A stretch of 64,000 nt of DNA from the NCBI GenBank assembly GCA_017164015.1, contig CP071065.1, positions 7,903,501 through 7,967,500 on the forward strand, read 5' to 3'. This DNA is from Nostoc sp. UHCC 0702. GTDB taxonomy: Bacteria > Cyanobacteriota > Cyanobacteriia > Cyanobacteriales > Nostocaceae. Below, one piece after another: positions 42,841 through 51,285 of the stretch. The position numbers were made by a program, and so were the translations under genes. The first letter of the stretch is position 1, and each line of letters opens with the position of its first letter. Under the pieces are notes generated by a model, which did no database searches, was not told the origin of the DNA, and was given only the letters and a program-made list of their open reading frames with translations.

Positions 42841-42947
42841 GGCGGGTTATCCTGATTCGCAATTTGCCTTTCGGGGACGATGAATTTAGGGTTATCGGTT
42901 ATATCTCCACCATTTGGAGATTAGCGGGTTCAATCCCCGCACCCGCC
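42841..42947 (+). ncRNA. Y RNA 3 (tRNA-like variant lacking the D arm)
   Basis: The acceptor is perfect (GGCGGGT with ACCCGCC) and the T arm is GCGGG-TTCAATC-CCCGC. There is no D arm. The Ro-type insert follows the acceptor directly: CCTGATTC and GAATTTAGG, strands GCAATTTGCC and GGACGATG...GGGTTATCGG, closed by a CCT-TTCG-GGG hairpin. After it comes a 7-bp hairpin (ATCTCCA-CCATT-TGGAGAT) in the position of an anticodon arm. T-rich sequence after 42947 may terminate transcription. It shares the insert of RNAs 1 and 2 but in a different part of the tRNA frame. Confidence 0.75.
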
Positions 42948-44116
42948 TTTATTTTGTTGCATGAATTTTGGCTGATTTTTAAACTATCAATTGCTTTTTT
43001 TACTTCCTCAATTTGTTGATACGATGACATTTGAGTAAATATTTGTAGTGCTTTCTCAAAGTTTAGTTTGCTTTCATCAAAAGCTTTTTTACTTTCGTTA
43101 TATTTTGTCATTCTATATAAGAATATACCTAATTGATGTAGACTAATTCCCCTGTAATAATGACAACCAGCCAAAGAGCAAAGTACCTTACTAATTAATT
43201 TATTTTCTTTAACCCTCGTTGCAATTATCAAAGCTGTTTGAAAAAAAGATTGACTAACGTTTAAACTTCTTTGACAATATTCAAATTCTCTACTACTTTC
43301 TAAAAATTTTCCTTCTCTTTCATCAAGTATTCCTAATATTTGCGTAGTTAATGCAAATTTATAAAGTACAATTCCTAAAATACTATAACAATCAACATAT
43401 TCAAAAGACATATTGGTGACAGCTTGAAAAAAAGGATTGTCTAGTACTTTTGGTTCTTGTTTTAATTCTTCAAAACAACCTGCACCATAAAATTCCATAG
43501 TATGATACACAATTTCTAAAGCACATGTTTCCTGTTTAGTAAGTTCTTGTTTTATTGCTTGTTCTGCATGTTCTATATTTCGATACATTTGTTGTTGGTT
43601 ATCATTCATGTTTTGTACATAAGTTATTTTTGGAATAATTGATTGTGAGTAATTAGATATTAATGTAGACAAAAATATTCCAGCTTCAGCATGAGATTTT
43701 TTCCAATCATCTGTTAATTCAAGTCTTTCTATTGCTTCTTGGTGAATAACTTCATATAAATAGTATCCTTCATCGTTAAACTTAACTAAAGCTCTATCCC
43801 GTAAATCTCTGATAATTCGAGGTTTATTTCGCTCATTTCGCTCATCCCAAAGTAAACAAAAAATTCCTTTTTCAGGTATTACAGGGAGATATTGGTAACG
43901 ATAACACCCTAATCTGCATAAAAGTTGATAGGTTTTGGGATTATCTTGTTGAAGTTTATCAAACTGTTGTTTAACAAGATTTTTTAAAGTAGGTTCTCTT
44001 AACAAATCATCAGAATTATTTTGCCAATAAACTTTTAAATCTCTTTTTGATGTCGTTACAATATCACCACGAAGGATATACATTACTTCGGCATTACCTC
44101 CGTAAGCTAGATGCAT
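42899..44116 (-). pseudogene. C-terminal part of a STAND/NB-ARC-type ATPase with TPR-like helices
   Basis: 405 codons open. The first residues (HLAYGGNAEVMYILRGDI) resemble the GxP region at the end of an NB-ARC ATPase, followed by a winged-helix segment (LLCRLGCYRYQYLPVIPEKG, DLRDRALVKFNDEGYYLYEVIHQEA) and then TPR-like helices. The P-loop and the rest of the ATPase are missing, so it is truncated at the N-terminus next to a MITE (44138-44240). The last residues, AGAGIEPANLQMVEI, are the antisense translation of Y RNA 3, so the original end was probably lost too. Confidence 0.6.
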
Positions 44117-44137
44117 TTTGCTAAGAGCATCATTATC

Positions 44138-44240
44138 TATAGCAGTCCTAAATCATTCGTGAGAAACAAGATACCCGACTTCTTTGAGAAGTCGGGTATC
44201 TGAAACATTTAATTCTTACAAATCAAATAGGATTGCTATA
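44138..44240. mobile_element. MITE family C (about 103 bp)
   Basis: The ends are TATAGCAGTCCTAAATCATT and, in inverse, TATAGCAATCCTATTTGATT. The centre is a perfect 14-bp hairpin (gatacccgacttct-ttg-agaagtcgggtatc, 44170-44200). A single end of the same family is at 58616-58647. It is noncoding. Confidence 0.7.
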
Positions 44241-44541
44241 TATTAATTTGGCGTATTTCAAAATACTGTTGCCATGCCTCTTGCTTCAAACCTTCCATTA
44301 CATAAGTTTTAAAAGTTTGAAGCCGCTTCAATGTATGTTCATAAATTTGTTCGCGGCTTGTAATGACGCTTTTATCCAAACCAGTCGCTTGTTCTAGCTT
44401 GTATTGGGTAAAGTTATTGTCTTTGAGTAATTTCTTAAATGCCTCTCCTGCTTCCTTATTCTTTTTAGGTCGTTTTGCCACTGCGGATAAACCTCTATGT
44501 TCAACCCTGTTCAACGGTTGCACGTTCAACTCGTTGCACAA
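44236..44541 (-). CDS. Small helix-turn-helix-like protein
   Basis: 101 residues. FKKLLKDNNFTQYKLEQATGLDKSVI reads as the start of an XRE-type helix-turn-helix, but the sequence leaves the pattern right after the recognition helix begins (TSREQIYEHTLKRLQ...), so the domain may be shortened by deletion. The end overlaps the inverted repeat of MITE C. It is divergent from the gene at 44618. Confidence 0.5.
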   Translation of the reverse strand: MCNELNVQPLNRVEHRGLSAVAKRPKKNKEAGEAFKKLLKDNNFTQYKLEQATGLDKSVITSREQIYEHTLKRLQTFKTYVMEGLKQEAWQQYFEIRQINI

Positions 44542-44617
44542 CTACAACTATTCAAATTTTAGTAGACGAACAAAACTAGTGAATAGCAAGTAAAGGTTGA
44601 GTAGAGAGAATTTACAT

Positions 44618-44884
44618 ATGTGTCGCAAGAAATTACAGCAAGAAGCAATTCAACTTGAGTTGCTTAAAAAAACTTTGCATGGGTGGCAGCCAGCTTTTCC
44701 GGTGGTTGAAAACTATGAATGGTCAACTGAACAGCTAGAAAATCACTTCGGCATTTCGCGCCAAGAGTTATACAAAATCAGGAGTACACCCCACCCTTGG
44801 CATTCCTCAACTTTGGTTTTTTTACATCTGCGAAAAAATAAATGGCGAGTTTACAGCCTGAACCCATTACCAATTGAAGCATAA
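44618..44884 (+). CDS. Hypothetical protein with helix-turn-helix-like motif
   Basis: 88 residues from ATG 44618, with GAGAG about 8 bases before it; a TTG at 44597 is less likely. STEQLENHFGISRQELYKIR has the shape of a DNA-binding helix-turn-helix. The ending (FLHLRKNKWRVYSLNPLP) is strand-rich. No family is assigned. It is divergent from the other helix-turn-helix gene, so the two may be linked. Confidence 0.5.
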   Translation: MCRKKLQQEAIQLELLKKTLHGWQPAFPVVENYEWSTEQLENHFGISRQELYKIRSTPHPWHSSTLVFLHLRKNKWRVYSLNPLPIEA

Positions 44885-44914
44885 GGTAAAAAGTGCGATC
44901 GCACGAAAAAACTT

Positions 44915-44941
44915 AAAGCCTGCGATCGCACAACAGGCTTT
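44915..44941. terminator. Bidirectional terminator with HIP1 loop
   Basis: AAAGCCTG and CAGGCTTT form an 8-bp stem around a loop with GCGATCGC, between two convergent genes. Confidence 0.65.
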
Positions 44942-44946
44942 GTATT

Positions 44947-45381
44947 TTAACGCATCACTGCTGAAGGTCTATCAAATGACAACTCATCTGTTGTCAGCTT
45001 GACAGGTGAATCCTTGATGAACTGTGCTATCTCTATACGATTACCACCAGGATCGCGCAGGAAAAAGCGATCGCATCCTGGAAGCGGTACTTGGTCGGGT
45101 ATAATTTCTACTTCATGCGCCTTGAGGTGTTGTTCAAAAGCTTTCAAGTTGTCAACTGCAAAACCTATATGTCTTCTAGATGCTTGGTTATTGGCATTAT
45201 TTTCTCTACTGACATGTAGCTCGATGTCTCCCAACTTATACCATGCCCCAGAATTATTTTTGACCACCTCTGGTCTGGGTATTTCAGTCAGTCCCAAAAC
45301 TTGGCTGTAGAAAAACAGCATTGCTGACTCCACTTCTGTAGGGTATGTCACCTGTACATGATGAACTGCCTTAAGCGTCAT
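44947..45381 (-). CDS. VOC-family (glyoxalase/bleomycin-resistance fold) protein
   Basis: 144 residues. HHVQVTYPTEVESAMLFFYS opens the fold, with WYKLGDIELHVSRE, RHIGFAVDNLKAFEQHL and RFFLRDPGGNRIEIAQF at the metal-site positions (His, Glu). VOC proteins include dioxygenases, glyoxalases and binding proteins; the substrate is not evident. A single gene with its own terminator. Confidence 0.8.
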   Translation of the reverse strand: MTLKAVHHVQVTYPTEVESAMLFFYSQVLGLTEIPRPEVVKNNSGAWYKLGDIELHVSRENNANNQASRRHIGFAVDNLKAFEQHLKAHEVEIIPDQVPLPGCDRFFLRDPGGNRIEIAQFIKDSPVKLTTDELSFDRPSAVMR

Positions 45382-45544
45382 CTTGATTCTCCCGTAAATA
45401 TCAAATTAAAAAGACTTGCCTTTGCACATGCTTTGTGAAATACTACCCTAAAATACGGTAACTCGGTAAAGTTAATGTAGTTTTTACAAAAAACTTACCA
45501 CAGGTAGTTCTGTCGCAAAAGCAATTGCAGGCTAATCCCTAACA

Positions 45545-46300
45545 ATGACAAACACAGAAATTCGCACCTCTCAAGTTAAAGTCCCTAACGGTGATTTGCA
45601 AATTGATGCTTATCTGGCTGAACCTGCAAAAGTAGGGACTTTCCCGGCTGTAATCGTGATTCAAGAGATTTTTGGGGTAAATATTCATATTCGGGAAGTA
45701 GCTGAAAAATTTGCACTAGAAGGGTATATTGCGATCGCGCCTACTCTTTTTCAACGCACTGCACCGGGTTTTGAGGCTGGATACAACCCTGAAGATATCC
45801 AGAAAGGAAGGCAGTATAAGGAACAGACCAAAGCAGAGGAAATATTAAGTGATATTAAAGCTGCGATCGCTTATTTGAGAACTTTACCAAACGTACAAAA
45901 AGATGCGATCGGTTCCATTGGTTTCTGCTTTGGCGGTCATGTCGTATACTTAGCCGCCACACTACCAGATATTAAAGTTACAGCTTCCTTCTACGGTGGC
46001 GGCATTACCAACTCAACCCCTGGTGGTGGAGAACCAACTATTACCCGCACTCCAGACATTAAAGGCCCCATTTACGCCTTCTTTGGTCTGGAAGATCAAG
46101 GAATTCCTTTAGAACATACAGAACAAATTGAAGCTGAATTGAAGAAATATCAAATTCCTCATGCTATCTTCCGCTATCCGGGCGCAGGACATGGCTTTTT
46201 CTGCAACCATCGCGCTAGCTACAATGCCGAAGCTGCTGCTGACGCTTGGAAACACGTTAAAGAACTGTTCCAAAAGAATCTGCAACTTCAGACAGTCTAA
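45545..46300 (+). CDS. Dienelactone hydrolase family protein
   Basis: 251 residues, alpha/beta-hydrolase. The nucleophile Cys128 lies in SIGFCFGGHVV (G-x-C-x-G, diagnostic of dienelactone hydrolases), the acid in FGLEDQGIP and the His in GAGHGFFCN. EIFGVNIHIREVAEKFALEGYIAIAP is the typical N-terminal block. The physiological substrate in cyanobacteria is unknown. Confidence 0.9.
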   Translation: MTNTEIRTSQVKVPNGDLQIDAYLAEPAKVGTFPAVIVIQEIFGVNIHIREVAEKFALEGYIAIAPTLFQRTAPGFEAGYNPEDIQKGRQYKEQTKAEEILSDIKAAIAYLRTLPNVQKDAIGSIGFCFGGHVVYLAATLPDIKVTASFYGGGITNSTPGGGEPTITRTPDIKGPIYAFFGLEDQGIPLEHTEQIEAELKKYQIPHAIFRYPGAGHGFFCNHRASYNAEAAADAWKHVKELFQKNLQLQTV

Positions 46301-46374
46301 ATTTTGCTGTTAGATGACTGACAACAAAATTACAGACTGCTTCTTGATACTCAAAAATCATCATCAAGGCTTTC

Positions 46375-46394
46375 AAACCCGCGCAGGCGGGTTT
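46375..46394 (+). terminator. Intrinsic terminator
   Basis: aaacccgc (46375-46382) pairs with gcgggttt (46387-46394) across a 4-base loop, followed by TGTCTG. It ends the dienelactone hydrolase transcript and lies inside a doubtful 71-codon frame. Confidence 0.65.
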
Positions 46395-46613
46395 TGTCTG
46401 TGTAGTCGCGACTTCCAGTCGCTTGCTGCAAGATATCAGATTACTTTAATAAAGGATACTATGTATGTTGCTAGTAACAAACCTAGCAGTGGTAAAGGAA
46501 GCGGAATTGTAGTTCGAAATAGTGAATAATTCAAAATTGCAAAGATTCAAATCATAGCCTGGGAAATAATTTTGAATTTTTTTGATGTAATTTAAATCTG
46601 AAACAGGGGAATT

Positions 46614-47750
46614 ATGGAAGTTTTTTGGTATTTACCAACACAGGGAGACGAACGTTATTTAGGCACAACAATTGGCAGGCGACCAGCCACTTATCCTTAT
46701 ATGCAGCAAATTGCTCAAGCCGTTGATAAGTTGGGCTACGGTGGCATGTTGATTGGTACTGGACAAAAACAGGATACTTGGATTGTTGCAACCTCTTTAA
46801 TAGCAGTTACGCAACGCTTGCGGTTTCTTGTAGCTTTTCGTCCGGCAATTATGTCGCCTTCTTTAGCAGTGAGGATGGCTGCTACATTTGACCAAATTTC
46901 TAACGGTCGAATTATTTTAAATGTGGTGACAGGTGGCGATACAAAAGAACTGGCTAAAGATGGCGTTTTTTTAGACCATGACCAGCGTTATGAACTGACA
47001 GATGAGTTTTTAACAATTTGGCGATCGCTCATGCAAGGTGAAGAAGTTACCTTTAGCGGTCGTCACTTGAAAGTTGCAGGTGCAAAGCTGCAATTTCCGC
47101 CAGTACAAAAGCCTTATCCTACCTTATATTTTGGTGGTTCTTCCGATGCTGCGCTTCAGGTTGCAGCCAAACACATTGATGTCTATTTAACCTGGGGTGA
47201 ACCACCAGAACAAGTTGCCGAAAAGATTGCTAAAGTACGGCGATTAGCAGCAGAACAAGGGAGAACAGTACGCTTTGGGATTCGGATGCACGTCATAGTG
47301 CGCGAAACCACACAAAAAGCTTGGGATGCAGCTAATGAACTCATTCAGTATGTGGATGATGAAACTATAGCTGCTGCTTATCGGCGGTTTGCTGAATCTG
47401 AATCACAAGGACAGCGCCGCATGGCAAAGCTGCATAAAGGCGATCGCAACAACTTAGAAATTAGTCCCAATTTATGGGCTGGTGTTGGTTTAGTGCGTGG
47501 AGGTGCTGGTACTGCCTTAGTAGGAGATGCAGATACAGTTGCAGCGCGAATGCTAGAATATGCCGACCTGGGAATCGATACTTTTGTATTTTCAGGTTAT
47601 CCTCATCTCGAAGAAGCTTATCGAGTCGCTGAATTAGTCTTTCCCCGCTTACCACTACAAACTCCCACAGTTGCCATACCAGATCAAGTTGCAACTCCAT
47701 TTAATGAATTTCTCACCAAAACAGATTTACTTAAACCACAGCCTGTGTAG
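46614..47750 (+). CDS. ssuD: FMNH2-dependent alkanesulfonate monooxygenase
   Basis: 378 residues, luciferase-like TIM barrel, same length as SsuD. EVFWYLPTQGDERYLGT at the start, GTGQKQDTWIVATSLI, LVAFRPAIMSPSLAVRMAAT, ILNVVTGGDTKELAKDGVF with DHDQRYELTDEFL, and LVGDADTVAARMLEYADLGI are characteristic. It releases sulfite from alkanesulfonates when sulfate is short. The usual ssuE reductase and ABC transporter genes are not in the window. AGGGGA lies just before the ATG. Confidence 0.92.
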   Translation: MEVFWYLPTQGDERYLGTTIGRRPATYPYMQQIAQAVDKLGYGGMLIGTGQKQDTWIVATSLIAVTQRLRFLVAFRPAIMSPSLAVRMAATFDQISNGRIILNVVTGGDTKELAKDGVFLDHDQRYELTDEFLTIWRSLMQGEEVTFSGRHLKVAGAKLQFPPVQKPYPTLYFGGSSDAALQVAAKHIDVYLTWGEPPEQVAEKIAKVRRLAAEQGRTVRFGIRMHVIVRETTQKAWDAANELIQYVDDETIAAAYRRFAESESQGQRRMAKLHKGDRNNLEISPNLWAGVGLVRGGAGTALVGDADTVAARMLEYADLGIDTFVFSGYPHLEEAYRVAELVFPRLPLQTPTVAIPDQVATPFNEFLTKTDLLKPQPV

Positions 47751-47844
47751 GTGAGGCTGCGATCGCTTAACTGAAAGATGAGGAGACAAAGGAGATAATT
47801 CTTCACTTCTGTTTTCTGGCAACTGACTCCTCATCCTAATTTAC

Positions 47845-48645
47845 TCATGTCTGCAAATGAGCTAAATATAAGGTACTTAAATAACCTTTAGTAATTTGAC
47901 CATTGAATTTAGTATCAATTAACTCAGCAATGGCATGAAAAAAGCGCACTCTCTTAGTGTTATCCAAATTTCTATGACCAGAGTAGGTATTTAAGAGGCT
48001 GAGATAGGTTGCAGTATCATATGTTGCATCCCATCGATAAGAGCGATATATCACTTCACCAAACAGACCAGTTTGCTCAATCTCGCCTGATTTATCGCGT
48101 ATCTCACTTTCACCAGGAAGAGGCTTCTCGTCTTTAACTAACTCAGGAACTAATTGCCGATATAGCTCTTGCACTAGCTCAAAGAAGCCATTACTAGCAT
48201 GACTGTGTACGTGTTCATTCCAAAATAGTGCGATCGCTCCCCCAGAACTGAGTGCTTCAGCAGTTTTTTGGTAGGCAATTGTTGGGTCGAGCCAATGGAA
48301 GGCAGTCGCAGAAACGACTAAATCAAAGGTACTTTTTTGTACCAGATAGCTCTCAAATGCACCAATACGGACTTCTACCTGGGGATAAGCAGCTAGGTTT
48401 TTTTGAGCAACCTTAGCAAGGTTCTCACCCAACTCAATGCCAAGAATGCGATAACCTCGACGGGCAAAAGGCACGGTTGCTTGACCAGTACCACAACCAA
48501 TCTCTAGTATCTTTCCTCCTGGAGGTATTGCCGACAGAGACACCACATCATCAAATAGCGCCTCTGGATATCCTGGTCGTACCTGGTCGTAAAGCAGCGC
48601 CACTTGATTAAAAGTAGTCCTTAACTGACTTCTCTCGTCGGTCAT
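47845..48645 (-). CDS. Class I SAM-dependent methyltransferase
   Basis: 266 residues. KILEIGCGTGQATVPFARRG is the SAM-binding motif I, ILGIELGENLAKVA motif II, and FDLVVSATAFHWLDPTIAYQK the later motif. YDQVRPGYPEALFDDV at the front is common in this methyltransferase_11/25 group. Substrate unknown. Confidence 0.88.
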   Translation of the reverse strand: MTDERSQLRTTFNQVALLYDQVRPGYPEALFDDVVSLSAIPPGGKILEIGCGTGQATVPFARRGYRILGIELGENLAKVAQKNLAAYPQVEVRIGAFESYLVQKSTFDLVVSATAFHWLDPTIAYQKTAEALSSGGAIALFWNEHVHSHASNGFFELVQELYRQLVPELVKDEKPLPGESEIRDKSGEIEQTGLFGEVIYRSYRWDATYDTATYLSLLNTYSGHRNLDNTKRVRFFHAIAELIDTKFNGQITKGYLSTLYLAHLQT

Positions 48646-48699
48646 ACATTTACCACAAAGAAAGGAGTTTTTAAACGTGAACTAGCTACATTGACGCAG

Positions 48700-48835
48700 A
48701 GTGTACAATAGACCTCTTGCAAAAGTCGTTCTTTGCGATCTTTTCTTTGCGCCTTTGCGACGGCAGTCGCTTCAACGGGGGGAACCCCCGCAACGCGCTG
48801 CCTCGCCTTTGCGTGAGACAAAAGAATATTTATGC
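48700..48835. repeat. Dispersed intergenic repeat
   Basis: cctttgcgacggcagtcgct, gggggaacccccgcaacgcg and cgcctttgcgtgagac belong to the GC-richer repeats recurrent in these genomes; similar text is at 59451-59490. No gene is seen in the 258-base gap. Confidence 0.5.
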
Positions 48836-48903
48836 AAAATGAAGGTTAACTGTATTACCTGTTTTTGGCAAAAACGCTGTAACTTTAATAATTCAACACC
48901 AAT

Positions 48904-49530
48904 TTAAACTCGTAGTAGTAACAGTCCACTATTTAACGCTTCATTGCAAAGAGCAGATTTTTGCACTTCTAACCAAGGAAGAGGTGGACTGACAGATTGA
49001 ATAGACGTACAGTCAACAGACGACAGATATCGTTGTTGCTGCAAAGATAGTTGCCACCACCCGACATCATGCCATACACCAAATTTATAACCAACTCTGG
49101 AAAAGACACCCACAGGTGTAAAACCAACAGCTTCATGTACTGCCACACTTGCCGTATTAGGTAAAGCGATCGCTGCAAAAACGTTATAAAATCCTTGGAG
49201 TTGCAGCAGTTGAAAAAGAGAAGTGTATAAAGCTTTACCTACTCCTTTTCGCCGATGGGCACCACTGACATAAAGTGATGATTCTACAGACCATTGATAA
49301 GCAGCGCGGGTACGGTAGGGGCTAGCATAAGCATATCCCAACACTTCACTATTGATTTCGCACACTAGCCAAGGCAGACTTTGTTGATAGCTTTTGATAC
49401 GCTGTTGAAATTCTCTTTCGCTGGGAGGTTCTATCTCAAAGGAAATGGCAGTTTCTTCAACAATTGGCGCATAAATTGCCAGCATTTGCATTGCATCGCT
49501 TTCATCAGCCAGTCTAATCGCAACTTTCAC
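48904..49530 (-). CDS. GNAT acetyltransferase, phosphinothricin-acetyltransferase-like
   Basis: 208 residues. MKVAIRLADESDAMQMLAIYAPIVEET and FEIEPPSEREFQQRI are the N-terminal blocks of the Pat/YncA group; YVSGAHRRKGVGKALY is the acetyl-CoA loop, and ALPNTASVAVHEAVGFTPVGVFSRVG-type sequence is motif B. GVWHDVGWWQL closes the domain. The ~40 extra residues at the end are not typical. Confidence 0.85.
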   Translation of the reverse strand: MKVAIRLADESDAMQMLAIYAPIVEETAISFEIEPPSEREFQQRIKSYQQSLPWLVCEINSEVLGYAYASPYRTRAAYQWSVESSLYVSGAHRRKGVGKALYTSLFQLLQLQGFYNVFAAIALPNTASVAVHEAVGFTPVGVFSRVGYKFGVWHDVGWWQLSLQQQRYLSSVDCTSIQSVSPPLPWLEVQKSALCNEALNSGLLLLRV

Positions 49531-49589
49531 AGCCAGTCCACCTTAGTAAACAGTCAACAGTCATCAGTCTTATCTCCCCTTTGCCATAA

Positions 49590-49949
49590 TTACCCAAATT
49601 CAACGTATTCCACAATTGTTCCATCAGGATGCATCGCTCGCATATTAGCCCCAGTTGGAACTTTGTTTGGTTCCGCCAGAATCACAGCACCCTGCAAAGC
49701 CAGTACTTCCTGAAAATCATTGAGTGAATCAACGACAAATGTTGTTTGTGTACTCTTAAATGGAGAAAGTGCTTCAGCAGAACCAGCAATTAGAAGAATA
49801 GAACCTACACCAGCGAGTTCTAAGCCAGTTTCGGAATATTCAAACCATAACCAGCATTGTTCTGTAAACAGGTTTTCATAAAAAGCGATCGCATCATCTA
49901 AGTCTGCTGGACTGAGATAAACTCTGGTTAGTACTTTAAGAATTTGCAT
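49590..49949 (-). CDS. VOC-family protein
   Basis: 119 residues. VLTRVYLSPADLDDAIAFYE starts the fold; LELAGVGSILLIAG and MRAMHPDGTIVEYVEFG (Glu at the metal position) fit the VOC superfamily. Substrate unknown. It is followed on the same strand by the acetyltransferase gene 59 bases on. Confidence 0.75.
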   Translation of the reverse strand: MQILKVLTRVYLSPADLDDAIAFYENLFTEQCWLWFEYSETGLELAGVGSILLIAGSAEALSPFKSTQTTFVVDSLNDFQEVLALQGAVILAEPNKVPTGANMRAMHPDGTIVEYVEFG

Positions 49950-50027
49950 TGCAACCTTATTTTAGGTAGCTATTATATTTGATAGTGCTTGCTAAGCAAT
50001 AGAAGTTCATGAATATGTAAGATTTTC

Positions 50028-50781
50028 GGCGTTGCTGAATAAAGGGATGAATTAATTTATGTAGGTACAATTTGATACTTTAAATAATGAAGTAACAATT
50101 TAATTGAGTGTCTCAGCATTTGTTCTGATTTGGAATAGCATAAAGTTTTTCTGTGAAGGCGTGCAAGATAATGACGCAATCGAGTATTTTCATTTTCTAC
50201 TCGCGTCATATATGTTTTACTCACAATTTGGTCTCCATCGGGTATAAAACTGGGGTAAACTTTCCAGCCATCGGTCACATAAAAATAGCTTTCCCACTGT
50301 TTCACAATTTCCCATAATGGCTCAAATGTTTCCGCACTATGGTCTCCTAAGACCCAGGCTAAAATACCTTGAGTAAAGTGATTTACTGCTGTCCACAGCC
50401 AGATTTTGTTTTTTTTGAACCTATGAATGTCTCTAATTCATCCAGTTCTCCAACTTCTGGTACAATATCTTCTTTTGGTACGTCTGGCAGCTTTTTTCCT
50501 ATTTGTTTTACCCAATAAATTATAGTAGTATGATGTACACCTTTAACCCGTTCAATACCACGAAAACCCATACCATTAAGATACATTTTTAAACATTCTT
50601 GTTTGAGTTCCTCTGAGTATCCTTTTGGCGGATCGTACACATCAATAAATTGGCGATCGCAGTTAGTACAGATGTGATTTTGTTTACCTCTGCGTTTTCC
50701 ATTCTTTCTAATTTCCGTAGACTCACAGTATGGACATTGCACAGTAGATGACCTCAATTCATCCTTCTATTATGCAACGCC
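50028..50781 (-). mobile_element. IS1-family insertion sequence (754 bp)
   Basis: Terminal inverted repeats GGCGTTGCTGAATAAAGGGA (50028 on) and GGCGTTGCATAATAGAAGGA (complement from 50781) bound one transposase gene. An 8-bp duplication AGATTTTC flanks it (50020-50027 and 50782-50789), as expected for IS1. The element appears complete. Confidence 0.93.
50057..50757 (-). CDS. IS1-family transposase (InsA-InsB, by -1 frameshift)
   Basis: The InsA frame (50757 to 50383, 124 residues) has a zinc finger, CPYCES...CTNCDRQF, and a helix-turn-helix (GFRGIERVKGVHHTTIIYWV). It ends soon after a run of eight A (minus strand; 50409-50416). A -1 slip there joins the second frame (KNKIWLWTAVNHF ... VTDGWKVYP ... 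ENENTRLRHYLARL) to give about 233 residues with the DDE-type Asp in GELDEL, Asp in TDGW and Glu in the ENTRLR region. This is how IS1 makes its transposase, so the frame break is programmed, not damage. Confidence 0.9.
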
Positions 50782-50789
50782 AGATTTTC

Positions 50790-51285
50790 CAGTGAATCAA
50801 ACCTTCACAGTAATTGACGGTAGCAGCAAGTAAGGGAGCGATCGCACTGAGAATTGTCGCGAGTTTCTTTTACTACCAAAGGCATGGTGTAGTAGTCAAA
50901 GCAGCAAAAAGCGATCGCACCATCAAGAACACATTACTTATGTGATTTAATTTAATGTATAATTTCTCTTACTGTATACTCTGTGCATCTGATTGCTTTG
51001 ACTGTATTAATTATACTTAAACTACAGTTAGCAGTCATACTAAGTACTGTTGAAAAATAGCATCTGGAAATGGCAAAGTAACAACGCCCTCATCCTTACT
51101 ACCGTTGAATGCAACTCGGTATCAACTCAATATCTAGGCTGTGGATATGCCATCTTCTTAGAAGTTACCCAAGATATCAAGTAGCAACAAGTAGCGAAAC
51201 TGACAATTACAGACTTCTTCAGAAAATTTGATACTTTCTTAGCATCTGAGTGTGAGATTATTTACATATATGATGTGATAATTTT
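50790..51285. other. Intergenic region
   Basis: About 500 bases with no gene; two HIP1-like sites near 50840 and 50913 are present. It precedes the phytochelatin synthase-like gene. Confidence 0.4.

Noticed and set aside
46314..46529. 71-codon ORF after the dienelactone hydrolase gene
   Set aside because: It contains that gene's terminator hairpin and repeat text; no family resemblance.
50057..50757. IS1 transposase as a pseudogene because of its frame break
   Set aside because: The break is at an A8 run where IS1 elements shift frame by programme; both frames are otherwise intact.
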